DNA of 64,000 nt, from the NCBI RefSeq assembly GCF_020880995.1, contig NZ_JAJISD010000017.1, positions 1-64,000 on the forward strand, given 5' to 3'. Under the pieces are notes generated by a model, which ran no database searches, had not been told where the DNA came from, and worked only from the letters and a program-made list of their open reading frames with translations. A program made the translations under genes and the position numbers. Below, piece by piece: positions 1-9,825 of this stretch (position 1 is the first letter of the stretch; each line of letters starts with the position of its first letter). This stretch comes from Reyranella aquatilis (GTDB taxonomy: Bacteria; Pseudomonadota; Alphaproteobacteria; Reyranellales; Reyranellaceae).

Positions 1-56
1 GAGGATAACGGGCGTTATGAGCGACATTGCGACAGCTTTCGTTGCCTGAGGGGCGC

Positions 57-1748
57 CTAGCGGGCGGCTTCTGCGGCCGCGTGCCGGGCCGCGATATAGC
101 CGAAGGTGAGGGCGGGGCCAATGGTGATACCGGCGCCCGGATAGGTGCCGCCCATGACGCTGGTCATGTCGTTTCCGGCGGCATACAGGCCCCGGATGGG
201 GGTACCCTGGCTGTCGAGCACCCGCGCATGGCCATCGACCCGCAGGCCGAGGAACGTCCCGATGTCGCCGGGGATCAGCTTCATGGCGTAGAAGGGGCCC
301 CGTTCGAGCGGGGCCAGGCAGGGATTGGGCCCATGCGTCGGATCGCCGTTGAACCGGTGATAGGCGTCGGTTCCCTTGCCGAAATCGGGATCCTCCCCGC
401 GGGCGGCGTTGGCATTGAAGTGCCGCACGGTGTTTTGCAGCTCTTGTGAATCGACACCGATCTTGCCGGCCAGCTCGCCCCAGCTCTCTGCACTCAGCAG
501 GTAGCCGCTCCGCAGGTGAGGGCCGAGGGGCAGCGGCGCGGGGCCGATGGCGCCCATGCCGTAGCGGCGGATGGCCCGGTGGTCGCAGAGCAGCCAGCAA
601 CTGGTCTCGTTCCGGCCGCGGCAGGCTTCGACCATGGCCGGGACGAAGTCGTGATACGAGGCCGATTCGTTGGCAAAACGCCGGCCGCCCGGATCCACGG
701 CGATATAGCCGGGCTTGCCGCGTTCGTAGAAGTGCGGGAACGGCAGGGTCCGGCCGTCGGGCTGCGGCACCAGCGAGACCGGTACCCAGGCGGCGGGGTA
801 GGCCACGTCCTCGGCCAGCGCGCCGCCGGCCGACTGGCCGAGCCGGATGCCGTCGCCGCGGTTGCCCGGCGGCGGCGCCGAGCGATGCGCATGGCCGTCC
901 CGGACGTGGCCGTAGTAGCGGCTCTTCAGTTCGTCGTCGGCCGGGAAGCCGCCGCAGGCCAGCACCACGCCGCGGCGCGCGCGGATCTCCTGCGGCTTGC
1001 CCTCGCGCCGCACGACCGCGCCGGTGACGATGCCGTCGCTCTGTAAAAGCTCGACGACCGGACTGTCGAGCCACAGCTCGATGCCCCGTTCCTCGGCGGA
1101 GAGGGCGAGGGCCGCGATCAGCCCGTTGCCATTGGTGAGGCGCGTGCCGCGATCGTGGTTCAACCGGTCGACCGCATAACGCGCCGTCATGCCGGCGACG
1201 TGCAACGCCGACCGCGCCGAGCGCGTCATCTTGAAGACATGAGGCAGGTCGTTGCGGCCAAGCATCATCCCGCCGAACGCCATCATCGTGCGCAAGGGCG
1301 CGCGCAACTGGCCGAACCGCTTGCCCAGCCGGCGTCCGTCGAAGGGCAGCGGCAGCAGCGAGCGGCCCCCCTGTGCGGCGCCCGGCTTGGTCGGATGATA
1401 GTCCGCCCAGATCGGCACGGCCTCGTAACGCACGTGCGTGTTGTTCTCGATGAACTCGACCGCAGGATTGCAGTTGTCGAGGAACGCATTGGCCAGTTCG
1501 AGGTTCAGGCGGTTGCCGGCCTCGTGCTGGAGATAGGTGAGGGCGTCCTCCTTGGAGTCGGCGATGCCCAGCGCGCGACCGTGCCGATTGCCGGGAATCC
1601 ATATGACACCCGCCGAGTAGGCCGTCGTCCCACCGAACAGCTTCTCCTTCTCGACCATCAGAACGTCGAGGCCGGCATGGGAGGCCGTGAGAGCCGCGGA
1701 GAATCCGGCGGCCCCCGAGCCGACGACCAGGAGGTCGGTTTCGATCAT
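57..1748 (-). CDS. FAD-binding dehydrogenase (fumarate reductase/3-ketosteroid dehydrogenase-like flavoprotein)
   Basis: A 563-residue flavoprotein. The N-terminal dinucleotide fold starts at residue 6 (VVGSGAAGFSAAL), followed by the FAD motif GGTTAYSAG. The C-terminus carries GGTYPGAGITIGPALTFGY, typical of the fumarate reductase/3-oxosteroid dehydrogenase family, and the length fits. No signal peptide is visible, so it is probably cytosolic. The ATG start overlaps the stop of the upstream ion-channel gene by 4 bases (ATGA), so the two are probably translated together. The substrate cannot be read from sequence: steroid-like ketones or alpha,beta-unsaturated acids are both possible. Confidence 0.85.
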   Translation of the reverse strand: MIETDLLVVGSGAAGFSAALTASHAGLDVLMVEKEKLFGGTTAYSAGVIWIPGNRHGRALGIADSKEDALTYLQHEAGNRLNLELANAFLDNCNPAVEFIENNTHVRYEAVPIWADYHPTKPGAAQGGRSLLPLPFDGRRLGKRFGQLRAPLRTMMAFGGMMLGRNDLPHVFKMTRSARSALHVAGMTARYAVDRLNHDRGTRLTNGNGLIAALALSAEERGIELWLDSPVVELLQSDGIVTGAVVRREGKPQEIRARRGVVLACGGFPADDELKSRYYGHVRDGHAHRSAPPPGNRGDGIRLGQSAGGALAEDVAYPAAWVPVSLVPQPDGRTLPFPHFYERGKPGYIAVDPGGRRFANESASYHDFVPAMVEACRGRNETSCWLLCDHRAIRRYGMGAIGPAPLPLGPHLRSGYLLSAESWGELAGKIGVDSQELQNTVRHFNANAARGEDPDFGKGTDAYHRFNGDPTHGPNPCLAPLERGPFYAMKLIPGDIGTFLGLRVDGHARVLDSQGTPIRGLYAAGNDMTSVMGGTYPGAGITIGPALTFGYIAARHAAAEAAR

Positions 1749-2953
1749 GGCGTGGCCCCTCCGGGCGGCGAGCTTGCGGACTGCCGCCCCATGTTCTCGT
1801 CGCGCCGGCGCCGCGCCTCGTTCTCGACCGCCTCGGCCAGGGCCGGAATGTGCGAGGCGATCTCGTAGAAGTCGCTGGCATAGAGGACCAGCAGGGTCGT
1901 GGGGGCAGTCGTGGCGATCGAGGCGGCGCGCGGCTGGCGATTGAGGAGCGACATCTCGCCGAAGAAGGCGCCCTCGCCCAGGCGCACGGTCCCGCCGGTC
2001 GGCAGGCGGACCTCCACCTCGCCACTGGAGATGAAGAACATCGAATCGCCGGGATCGCCGCGCCGCAGCACCGTGACGCGGGCCGGGTAGTAGCGCGTGC
2101 GCAGCTTGCCCACGATTTCCGAGAGCGTGACGACGCCCAGCGACGTGAATATCGGCACGCGCGAGACCTGGTCCCAGACGCGGAGATATTCCCGCCGCCG
2201 CTCTTCCTGGGCGAAACCGGTGGCAAGCACACCGGTCATCAGCGCCAGCACCGCGATGCCGCTGATCATCAGCAGGGAGCCGATGATCCGGCCGGCGGGC
2301 GTGAGCGGCACCACGTCGCCATAGCCGGTCGTCGTCAGGGTGACCACCGACCACCACATGGCGTTGGGCAGGCTGCCGAACTGCTGCGGCTGACCCGCGC
2401 GTTCCGCGATGTGCGCGCCGGTCGCGGCCGACATCAACAGGATCGCGAACACGATGAGCACGCTGGCGATGGGCGCACGCTCATTGGAGATCACGCGCGC
2501 CAGCGTGCCGAAAGCGGGCGCATGCAGGCCGAGCTTCAGGATCCAAAGAATGCAGAAGATCGAGGCGGCATCGGCGCCGACGATGCTGTATCCGCCGGCC
2601 AGCATGACCGCGGGCATGACGGCCAGCAGGCCGATCAGTCCGGGGATACTTCCCGCCCATCGCAGCCGTGCCATGGTGGGCGACATGTCCGCGAACTGTG
2701 CCCACTCCGGGGCTACCCACAACCGCGCCAGATACTCGATGAGAAAGAACGCCGTCACGCCCCAGATCGCGCCGCGCAGCACGAAGCGGTGGGGGGTAAG
2801 CATGTCGTCGATCGACAGCAGGATCACGGCGAGCAGGCCGATGCCAAGGATGGTCAGGTGCGCCGTCCGCCAGCGGCGCGAGCCGGGCGTTGGGTCGTTG
2901 GGGCGCAGGAGATCGAATACCTGCGCGCGGAGCGTCTTCTCGGCTGCCGTCAC
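1745..2953 (-). CDS. cyclic-nucleotide-gated potassium channel (MlotiK1/6TM type)
   Basis: A 402-residue membrane protein. The first half is hydrophobic with several transmembrane helices and a pore loop holding the K+ selectivity filter TTTGYGD. The C-terminal third is a cyclic-nucleotide-binding domain with the phosphate-binding cassette FFGEMSLLNRQPRAAS (Glu and Arg present). The layout matches the prokaryotic channel MlotiK1, expected in the inner membrane. The start is taken as GTG at 2953 (V-T-A-A-E-K) because no in-frame ATG lies near the beginning of the domain; this start is only moderately sure. It is divergent from hyuA across 93 bases and overlaps the following dehydrogenase gene by 4 bases. 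Confidence 0.85.
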   Translation of the reverse strand: MTAAEKTLRAQVFDLLRPNDPTPGSRRWRTAHLTILGIGLLAVILLSIDDMLTPHRFVLRGAIWGVTAFFLIEYLARLWVAPEWAQFADMSPTMARLRWAGSIPGLIGLLAVMPAVMLAGGYSIVGADAASIFCILWILKLGLHAPAFGTLARVISNERAPIASVLIVFAILLMSAATGAHIAERAGQPQQFGSLPNAMWWSVVTLTTTGYGDVVPLTPAGRIIGSLLMISGIAVLALMTGVLATGFAQEERRREYLRVWDQVSRVPIFTSLGVVTLSEIVGKLRTRYYPARVTVLRRGDPGDSMFFISSGEVEVRLPTGGTVRLGEGAFFGEMSLLNRQPRAASIATTAPTTLLVLYASDFYEIASHIPALAEAVENEARRRRDENMGRQSASSPPGGATP

Positions 2954-3046
2954 GTGAGGACCATAGTCGGGCTGGCCTGCGAATTGCAACGCGGGGACGC
3001 CCGGTCTACCGTCCCGGCTTTCCTGGACAAAGAGGTTCGCAGCAAG

Positions 3047-5125
3047 GTGGTCAGCGATTTGCGCATTGCCGTCGATATCGGCGGCACGTTCACGGACGTG
3101 GTGTTGGAAGAGGGAAGCCGTCGGATTACACGCAAGCTGCTGACGACGCCGCAGCGCCCCGAGGAGGCGGTCCTCGAGGGCATGCGTCTCATTCTCCGGG
3201 ATGCGGGCAAGGGTTTTGCCGACGTGACCGTGTTCGTCCACGGCACTACCCTGGCCACCAATGCCGTCATCGAGCGCCGCGGCGCGCGGACTGCCTTGAT
3301 CGCGACCGAGGGCTTTCGCGACGTTCTCGATATCGCCAACGAGAGCCGCTACGACCAGTACGACCTTTCGATCGAGAAGCCCAAGCCTCTGGTGCCGCGC
3401 GCCCTGCGCTTCACCATCCCTGAACGCATGGATGTCCACGGAAAGGTCCGGTTGGCTCTCGACGAAGGGGCGGTGCAGGCGCTTGCCGGGAGGCTCAAGG
3501 CCGACGGCATCGAGAGCGTCGCCGTGTCCTTCATGCACTCCTACGTGAATCCTACGCACGAGCGGCGGGTGCGCGAGATCCTGAAGGCCGAGTTGCCCGA
3601 TCTCTGGGTGACCTTGTCGAGCGAAGTCTGTCCCGAGGTTCGCGAATACGAGCGTACCTCCACGGCCGTCGCGAATGCCTACGTCCAGCCGCTTATGGAC
3701 TCCTATCTCGCGCGCATGCAGGCGGCGCTGGCCGTCGAGAAGTTCGGCGGCACGATCTATCTCGTGACCTCGGGCGGCGGTCTCACCGCCATCGAGACGG
3801 CGCGGCGTTTTCCGGTACGACTGGTCGAGTCTGGCCCGGCCGGAGGCGCGATTTTTGCTGCAGGAGTGGCGGCGCGCGCCGGCGAGAAGCGCGCGCTCTC
3901 CTATGACATGGGGGGCACCACGGCGAAGATCTGCCTGATCGACGACTACCAGCCGCATACGGCGCGGCTGTTCGAGGTCGACCGCGCGGCGCGCTTCCTG
4001 AAGGGCTCCGGCCTGCCGGTGCGCATCCCCGTGATCGAGATGGTCGAGATCGGCGCGGGCGGCGGGTCGATCGCCCGGCTGGATGCTCTGAAGCGTGTCA
4101 CGGTCGGGCCCGAGAGCGCAGGCGCCGAGCCCGGCCCGGCCTGCTACGGACGCGGCGGCCGGCATCCCGCCGTGACCGACGCCAACGTCGTGCTGGGCAC
4201 GATCGACCCCGCGCACTTCGCGGGCGGGTCGATCGCGCTCGACATCGATGCGGCGCGCGGCGCCATCGAGCGCGACGTGGCCGAGGGCATCGGACTCTCC
4301 ACCGAGATGGGTGCCTATGCCGTCTACGAGATGGTGTCTGAGAACATGGCGAGTGCAGCGCGTGTGCACGCGGTCGAGCGCGGCTCCGTCGTCAACCAGT
4401 ACACGCTGATCGCCTTCGGCGGCGGCGCGCCCCTCCATGCCGCGCGGGTGGCCGAGAAGATCGGCGTCCAGCGCGTGATCGTGCCGCCCAATGCCGGCGT
4501 GGGTTCGGCGGTGGGCTTCCTGGCCGCACCCGTCTCGTTCGAACTGGTGCGCAGCCGCTACATGCGCCTCGACGCATTCGACGCGGCGGCGGCCAGCCAG
4601 CTGCTCGACGAGATGAGCCGGGAGGCGACGGCGCTGGTGGCGCCGGGCGCCCGCGGCCTGCCGACCTTCGAGCGCCGGGTCGCCTTCATGCGCTATGTCG
4701 GCCAGGGCCACGAGATCATGGTGACCCTGCCGCAGCGCCCGCTGACCGCGGGCGATACCGACGCCCTGCGCGAGGCCTACGAGCGCGACTACGGCGTGCT
4801 GTTCGAGCGCCATATCCCCAACGCAGCCATCGAGATACTGAGTTGGTCGGTCCAGGTCTCGACGGAGGCCAAGCAGCCTGAAATGCAGGGCAAGGCGGGA
4901 AGCGCCCCGGCGCCGCAGCCGGTCGGCCGGCGTCCCGTGTTCGACGGCCGCAGCGGCAAGACCGCCGACGTGCCGGTCTACCGGCGCGAAAAGCTGCCGC
5001 CCGGCAGCGTCTTCGCCGGCCCGGCGATCGTGGCCGAGGACGAGACTTCGACCTACATCTCTGCCAGTTTTGCCGCGCACATCGATGCGTCCGGCTGTAT
5101 CGTCATGGACCGCAAGGACGCGTGA
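3047..5125 (+). CDS. hyuA: hydantoinase/oxoprolinase family protein, HyuA subunit
   Basis: A 692-residue protein of the HyuA/acetone carboxylase/5-oxoprolinase family. The actin-like ATPase phosphate loop is at residues 8-17 (AVDIGGTFTD), a second loop SYDMGGTTAK lies mid-protein, and the family motif AGAEPGPACYG follows. These enzymes use ATP to open cyclic amides (hydantoins, N-methylhydantoin, 5-oxoproline) together with HyuB. The GTG start at 3047 is chosen because an AGAGG ribosome site sits about 10 bases upstream and the length then fits the family; the open frame further upstream is the antisense of the channel gene. It is the first gene of a long plus-strand operon. Confidence 0.88.
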   Translation: MVSDLRIAVDIGGTFTDVVLEEGSRRITRKLLTTPQRPEEAVLEGMRLILRDAGKGFADVTVFVHGTTLATNAVIERRGARTALIATEGFRDVLDIANESRYDQYDLSIEKPKPLVPRALRFTIPERMDVHGKVRLALDEGAVQALAGRLKADGIESVAVSFMHSYVNPTHERRVREILKAELPDLWVTLSSEVCPEVREYERTSTAVANAYVQPLMDSYLARMQAALAVEKFGGTIYLVTSGGGLTAIETARRFPVRLVESGPAGGAIFAAGVAARAGEKRALSYDMGGTTAKICLIDDYQPHTARLFEVDRAARFLKGSGLPVRIPVIEMVEIGAGGGSIARLDALKRVTVGPESAGAEPGPACYGRGGRHPAVTDANVVLGTIDPAHFAGGSIALDIDAARGAIERDVAEGIGLSTEMGAYAVYEMVSENMASAARVHAVERGSVVNQYTLIAFGGGAPLHAARVAEKIGVQRVIVPPNAGVGSAVGFLAAPVSFELVRSRYMRLDAFDAAAASQLLDEMSREATALVAPGARGLPTFERRVAFMRYVGQGHEIMVTLPQRPLTAGDTDALREAYERDYGVLFERHIPNAAIEILSWSVQVSTEAKQPEMQGKAGSAPAPQPVGRRPVFDGRSGKTADVPVYRREKLPPGSVFAGPAIVAEDETSTYISASFAAHIDASGCIVMDRKDA

Positions 5126-5135
5126 GGAGCAACCC

Positions 5136-6809
5136 ATGAGCCAGTCCAACAGCGTCGGCCTGATCGACCTCCAGATCATGTGGAACCGGCTGATCGCCGT
5201 GGTCGAGGAGCAGGCGCAGACCCTGATGCGCACTGCCTTCAGCCCGATCGTGCGCGAATGCGGCGACCTGTCCGCCGGCGTCTTCGACCTGCACGGCCGC
5301 ATGCTGGCCCAGGCCGTTACCGGCACGCCCGGCCATGTGAACTCGATGGCCGAATCGGTGAAGCACTTCCTGCGCTATTTCCCGGTCGAGACGATGAAGC
5401 CGGGCGACGCCTACATCACCAACGACCCGTGGATGGGTACCGGCCATCTCAACGACTTCGTCATCACCACGCCGTGCTTCCGCAACGGCAATCTGGTGGC
5501 GCTGTTCTCCTGCACCAGCCATCTCATGGACATCGGCGGCATCGGCTTCGGTCCCGACGCGACGGACGTGTTCATGGAGGGGCTCTACATCCCCATGCTC
5601 AAGCTGTTCGACCAGGGCAAGGCCAACGAGACGCTGATGGCGATGATCCGCGCCAATACGCGCCAGCCGGTCGACACGGAAGGCGACGTCTACTCCCTCG
5701 CCGCCTGCAACGACGTCGGCGCCCGACGCCTCGTCGAAATGATGGACGAGTTCGGCATCGACACGCTCGACGAACTGGGAGACCACGTCATCGCCCGCTC
5801 GCGCGAGGCGGTGCTGGCCGAGATCGCCAAGCTGCCCAAGGGCACCTGGCACAACAGCATGACGGTCGACGGGTACGACGAGCCGGTGACGCTGAAGGCG
5901 GCGCTCACCATTTCCGACACGGGCATCCATGTCGATTTCACCGGCACCACCGGCGTCTCGCGTCGCGGCATCAATGTGCCGCATGCCTACACGACAGCCT
6001 ACACGGTATTCGGCCTGGGCTGTGTGGTCTCCACCCATATCCCGAACAATGCCGGATCGCTTGAGCCGCTCACTGTGTCGGCGCCGGAGGGCTGCATCCT
6101 GAATGCGCCCAAGCCGACGGCGGTCGCCTCGCGCCACGTGATCGGCCAGATGCTGCCCGACGTGACCTTCGGCTGCCTGCGTCAGGTCGTGCCGGAGCGT
6201 GTGCCGGCTGAAGGTACCTCCTGCCTGTGGAACATCAACGTGCGTGGCCGCGTGAAGGGCGGCGAGGGCGGCAACTACGGCTTCGGCATGGCCATCACTT
6301 CCAACGGCGGCACCGGTGCCCGCCCGGACAAGGACGGGCTGTCGGCCACCGCCTATCCGAGCGGTGTGCGTGGCACGCCGGTCGAGATCGCCGAGACGCA
6401 GACGCCGCTGATCTTCTGGCGCAAGGAATTCCGTCCCGACTCGGGCGGTGCCGGCCGCACCCGCGGCGGACTCGGCCAGATCATGGAAATCGAAAGCGGC
6501 ATCGACGAGCCGTTCGACCTGCTCGCCGCCTTCGACCGCATCGACTATCCGGCGCGCGGCCGCGATGGCGGCGGCGACGGCGAGGCGGGCGTCGTGGCGC
6601 TCAAGTCCGGCCAGCCGCTGAAGGGCAAGGGCTTCCAGCTGATCCCGCCCGGCGAGCGGCTGATGGTGCTTACGCCGGGTGGCGCCGGAATCGGGGCGCC
6701 GCGGGATCGCGATCGCACGCAGGTCGCCAACGACCTGGCCGACGGCCTGATCACGCCGGAAACGGCCGAGAAGGTCTATGAGTTCAAGCCATCGCAGGCC
6801 GCGGAGTAG
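5136..6809 (+). CDS. hyuB: hydantoinase B/oxoprolinase family protein, HyuB subunit
   Basis: A 557-residue HyuB-family subunit, expected to form the hydrolytic complex with the preceding HyuA. Family landmarks are the N-terminal IMWNRLIAVVEEQAQTL, SPIVRECGDLSAG and PWMGTGHLNDF, and near the C-terminus the glycine-rich LTPGGAGIGAPRDRD. The ATG at 5136 has a clear GAGGAG ribosome site and lies 10 bases after hyuA, so the two are co-transcribed. The substrate is not determined by sequence: N-methylhydantoin, hydantoin or 5-oxoproline are candidates. Confidence 0.9.
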   Translation: MSQSNSVGLIDLQIMWNRLIAVVEEQAQTLMRTAFSPIVRECGDLSAGVFDLHGRMLAQAVTGTPGHVNSMAESVKHFLRYFPVETMKPGDAYITNDPWMGTGHLNDFVITTPCFRNGNLVALFSCTSHLMDIGGIGFGPDATDVFMEGLYIPMLKLFDQGKANETLMAMIRANTRQPVDTEGDVYSLAACNDVGARRLVEMMDEFGIDTLDELGDHVIARSREAVLAEIAKLPKGTWHNSMTVDGYDEPVTLKAALTISDTGIHVDFTGTTGVSRRGINVPHAYTTAYTVFGLGCVVSTHIPNNAGSLEPLTVSAPEGCILNAPKPTAVASRHVIGQMLPDVTFGCLRQVVPERVPAEGTSCLWNINVRGRVKGGEGGNYGFGMAITSNGGTGARPDKDGLSATAYPSGVRGTPVEIAETQTPLIFWRKEFRPDSGGAGRTRGGLGQIMEIESGIDEPFDLLAAFDRIDYPARGRDGGGDGEAGVVALKSGQPLKGKGFQLIPPGERLMVLTPGGAGIGAPRDRDRTQVANDLADGLITPETAEKVYEFKPSQAAE

Positions 6810-6862
6810 GCCGGAGGCTGGATACGGGGAAAACTGTCAACGTTAAGACAATGGGGGCTGAG

Positions 6863-7876
6863 ATGAAGCTGGGACGCAGGAATGCCTTGAAGGCGGGTAT
6901 GGGTGTCGGTGCGATGGCGATGGTCGGCGCGCCGGCCGTGGTGATGGGCCAGGCGCCCCTCAAGCTGCCGCTGGCGACGGTCTGGCCGGACGGCAACTTC
7001 CACACGGTCAACGTCAAGCGCTTTGCCGAGGAGGTGAAGAAGGAGACCAACGGCGCCGTCGACATCGACGTCAAGGCGGGCGGGCAGCTCGGCTTCAAGG
7101 GCCCTGAGCAGATGCGCGCCGTGCGCGACGGGCTCGTGCCGATGGCCGACATTCTCAACATCCAGCAGATCGGCGACGAGCCGATCTTCGGCGTCGAAGG
7201 GATCCCCTTCATCTCGAACAACATCGAAGAGCTGAAGGTGCTTCACAAGTACATCCGGCCCGAGTTCGAGAAGGTGCTGCAGAAGAACAACCAGACGATG
7301 CTCTACACGGTGCCGTGGCCCACGCAGTACCTGCATCTCAAGGTCAAGGCGGAATCGCTCGACGCGCTCAAGGGCATCAAGATCCGCGTGCCCGACAAGA
7401 ACGCCCAGGAGATGTGCAGCGCCATCGGCATGGCGCCGGCGCTGATCCCGTGGGGTGAGACCATCGCGGCGCTGTCGTCCGGTGCGGTTTCCGGCGTGTC
7501 GACCTCGTCGGTGTCGGCCGTCGACGGCAAGTTCTGGGAGTTCCTGAAGTTCTTCCATCAGACCAATCATGCCTGGTCGTCGGAGATCGTCACGATCAAC
7601 AACGACACCTGGAAGAAGATCTCGCCGGCCAACCAGAAGATCATCGTCGACCTGGCGAAGAAGCTGGAGCCCGAGTTCTGGCAGTCCTCTCTGCAGGCCG
7701 ACAAGGACAGCAATGCCAAACTGATCGCGGGCGGCATGCAGCTCGTGATCCCGTCGGCGGCGATGACGGCCGAGCTGCAGAAGAAGACGGCGCCGATGAT
7801 CGCCGAGTTCTACAAGCGCGTTCCGGCGGCGGAAAAGCCGATCAAGGCCTATCTCGCCGAGATGAAGCGCGGGTGA
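6863..7876 (+). CDS. dctP: TRAP transporter substrate-binding protein (DctP family)
   Basis: A 337-residue periplasmic solute receptor of a TRAP (Na+-driven, ATP-independent) carrier. The N-terminus has a twin-arginine-like signal (GRRNALKAG) followed by a hydrophobic stretch ending near VMGQAP, so export may be by Tat. Family body features include FAEEVKKETNGAVDI, the ligand-arginine region IKIRVPDKNA, and ALSSGAVSGVSTSS. An upstream ATG at 6851 is possible, but the one at 6863 has GGGGG at the right distance. DctQ follows with a 4-base overlap. TRAP receptors usually bind organic acids or zwitterions such as ectoine. Confidence 0.9.
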   Translation: MKLGRRNALKAGMGVGAMAMVGAPAVVMGQAPLKLPLATVWPDGNFHTVNVKRFAEEVKKETNGAVDIDVKAGGQLGFKGPEQMRAVRDGLVPMADILNIQQIGDEPIFGVEGIPFISNNIEELKVLHKYIRPEFEKVLQKNNQTMLYTVPWPTQYLHLKVKAESLDALKGIKIRVPDKNAQEMCSAIGMAPALIPWGETIAALSSGAVSGVSTSSVSAVDGKFWEFLKFFHQTNHAWSSEIVTINNDTWKKISPANQKIIVDLAKKLEPEFWQSSLQADKDSNAKLIAGGMQLVIPSAAMTAELQKKTAPMIAEFYKRVPAAEKPIKAYLAEMKRG

Positions 7877-8457
7877 GCGGCCACGGTCCCAATCCCAACG
7901 CGGGCGCGCCGCAGCCGCTGCGCGCCTTCCTCGACGGGATCGACATGCTGGGCCGTCTTGACGGCTGGCTGGGCGCTGCCTGCCTGGTGGCGCTCACCTG
8001 CCTGATGCTCGGAGAAGTGCTGCTGCGTGCGCTGTCGGATATCTTTCCGTGGGTGCCGTCGGATATTCCGGTCGCCTGGGAATACAGCTCCTACCTGATG
8101 GCCGCGGCGTTCACCTTCGGCGCCGCCATGACGCTGCGGGCAGGCGGCCATATCCGCGTCACGCTGGTCGTGGCGCGGGTGTCGCCGCAGGTGCGGCGCT
8201 GGCTCGAGACGGTGCTGGCCGCGCTGGGCGTCGCCTTCTCGGGTTATCTCGCTGTGGCGATGGTGAACTTCACGTGGCGCAGCTTCACCTCGGACCAGGT
8301 GTCGATTTCCAGCGCCACGCCGCTCTGGATTCCGCAGGCCCTCGTGACCTTCGGCATTTGTCTTCTGGTGATGCAGTTCGTCGCGCGCTTCTTCCAGGCC
8401 CTGTTCGGGCTGCCGCTCGAGGACGTGAACATGCGAGCTGGCTCGGTCGCCGAATGA
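7873..8457 (+). CDS. dctQ: TRAP transporter small permease (DctQ family)
   Basis: A 194-residue integral membrane protein with four predicted hydrophobic helices, matching the DctQ small subunit. Its GTG start overlaps the dctP stop (GTGA), which implies translational coupling. It would pair with DctM to form the inner-membrane TRAP permease. The middle shows the family pattern WEYSSYLMAAAFTFGAAMTLR followed by a GGHIRV loop. Homology in this subunit is loose, so the call rests mainly on size, topology and position between dctP and dctM. Confidence 0.88.
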   Translation: MSGHGPNPNAGAPQPLRAFLDGIDMLGRLDGWLGAACLVALTCLMLGEVLLRALSDIFPWVPSDIPVAWEYSSYLMAAAFTFGAAMTLRAGGHIRVTLVVARVSPQVRRWLETVLAALGVAFSGYLAVAMVNFTWRSFTSDQVSISSATPLWIPQALVTFGICLLVMQFVARFFQALFGLPLEDVNMRAGSVAE

Positions 8458-8490
8458 TCGTCGAATGGCCTGGGGCGTGAGTTAGCTGCG

Positions 8491-9795
8491 ATGCTCGAAA
8501 TCGTCATTACAATGTTCGTCGTGCTGTTCGCCTTCCTGGCGGGTGGCCTGTGGATCGGCTGGACACTCGCCGTAACCGGCACCGTCCTTCTGGCGGTCTT
8601 CCGCGACATCCCGCTCGACAAGCTGCTGGCGCAGTACACCTGGAACATCCTCACGACGCAGGAACTGCTGGCCCTGCCGCTGTTCATCATCATGGGCGAG
8701 ATCCTGTTCCGGACACGCCTGTCGCAAACGCTGTTTCGCGGCCTCTCGCCGTGGGCCGCGTTGCTGCCGGGACGGCTGCTGCACGTAAACGTCATCGGCT
8801 GCACCATTTTCGCCGCGATCTCGGGCTCTTCCGCCGCGACGACCCAGGTCGTGGGCCGCATCTCGCTATCGGAGCTCCTGAAGCGCGGCTATTCGAAGGA
8901 CGTGGCCGTGGGCTCGCTGGCGGGCGCCGGCACGCTCGGCTTCCTGATCCCGCCCTCCAACATCATGATCATCTACGGTGTGCTGGGAGACGTCTCGATC
9001 GCCAAGCTCTTCACCGCGGGCTTCATTCCGGGCTTCCTGCTGGCCGGCTGCTTCATGGGCTGGATCATGCTGCATACGGCGCTGAAGCCCGAGCTGATCC
9101 CGGCGAACGAGCGCAAGGTGCGTGTCGCGACCGCCGCCGAATTCCTGACCTCGATCCGCGAGCTGGGACCGGCGGTGTTCCTGATCCTGTGCGTGCTCGG
9201 CTCCATGTACGGTGGGCTGGCTACGCCCTCGGAGGCCGCGGCCGTCGGTGTCCTGGGGGCGCTCGCGGTGGCGGGAGTCCAGCGAGAACTGTCGAAGGCG
9301 GCCCTCAAGGCAATTGCCGTCGGCTCGGTGCAGACCTGTGCCATGATCGCGCTGATCGTTCTGGGCGCCTCGATCCTCGGCAGCGCCGCGGCCTTCCTCG
9401 GTATCCCGGCGGCGGTCGCGGAGTTCGTGAAGAGCCTCGGCCTGTCGTCGTTCATGCTGATCGTCGCGCTGATCATCTTCTACCTGATCCTCGGCTGCTT
9501 CCTCGACGGGTTCAGCATGATCGTGATGACCTTGCCGATCGTCATGCCGATCGTGAAGGCGGCCGGCTTCGATCCGATCTGGTTTGGCGTCTTCCTGGTG
9601 CTGGTCGTGGAAATGGCGCAGATCACGCCGCCGGTCGGCTTCAACCTCTTCGTGATCCAGGGCCTTACGGAAGACGGGCTCGGATACATCGCGCGCGTGA
9701 CCTTGCCCTATCTCGCGATCATGGTGCTGTTCACCATGGTCATCGCGATATTTCCCGACATTGCCCTCTGGCTTCCGCGCTACCTCAGCAGCTAG
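8491..9795 (+). CDS. dctM: TRAP transporter large permease (DctM family)
   Basis: A 434-residue polytopic membrane protein of the DctM family, the transport-catalysing TRAP subunit. It has about twelve hydrophobic segments and the family signatures GSSAATTQVVGRI, IPPSNIMIIYGVLGDVSI, GGLATPSEAAAVGVLGAL, LDGFSMIVMTLPIVMPI and QITPPVGFNLFVI. Length is normal. It lies 33 bases after dctQ and 30 bases before the glutamine-synthetase-like gene, so the transporter is transcribed with catabolic genes whose substrate it probably brings in. Confidence 0.93.
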   Translation: MLEIVITMFVVLFAFLAGGLWIGWTLAVTGTVLLAVFRDIPLDKLLAQYTWNILTTQELLALPLFIIMGEILFRTRLSQTLFRGLSPWAALLPGRLLHVNVIGCTIFAAISGSSAATTQVVGRISLSELLKRGYSKDVAVGSLAGAGTLGFLIPPSNIMIIYGVLGDVSIAKLFTAGFIPGFLLAGCFMGWIMLHTALKPELIPANERKVRVATAAEFLTSIRELGPAVFLILCVLGSMYGGLATPSEAAAVGVLGALAVAGVQRELSKAALKAIAVGSVQTCAMIALIVLGASILGSAAAFLGIPAAVAEFVKSLGLSSFMLIVALIIFYLILGCFLDGFSMIVMTLPIVMPIVKAAGFDPIWFGVFLVLVVEMAQITPPVGFNLFVIQGLTEDGLGYIARVTLPYLAIMVLFTMVIAIFPDIALWLPRYLSS

Positions 9796-9825
9796 TCTGC
9801 CCCTAGGGGCAACGAGGGGAACTGA

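Noticed and set aside
1..56. Short open frames at the left edge
   Set aside because: Two plus-strand frames end here (stops at 47-49 and 58-60); either could be the tail of a gene outside the window, and 56 bases cannot decide.
1850..3046. Upstream part of the plus-strand frame that leads into hyuA
   Set aside because: It is antisense to the channel gene and has no family match; HyuA homology begins at 3047.
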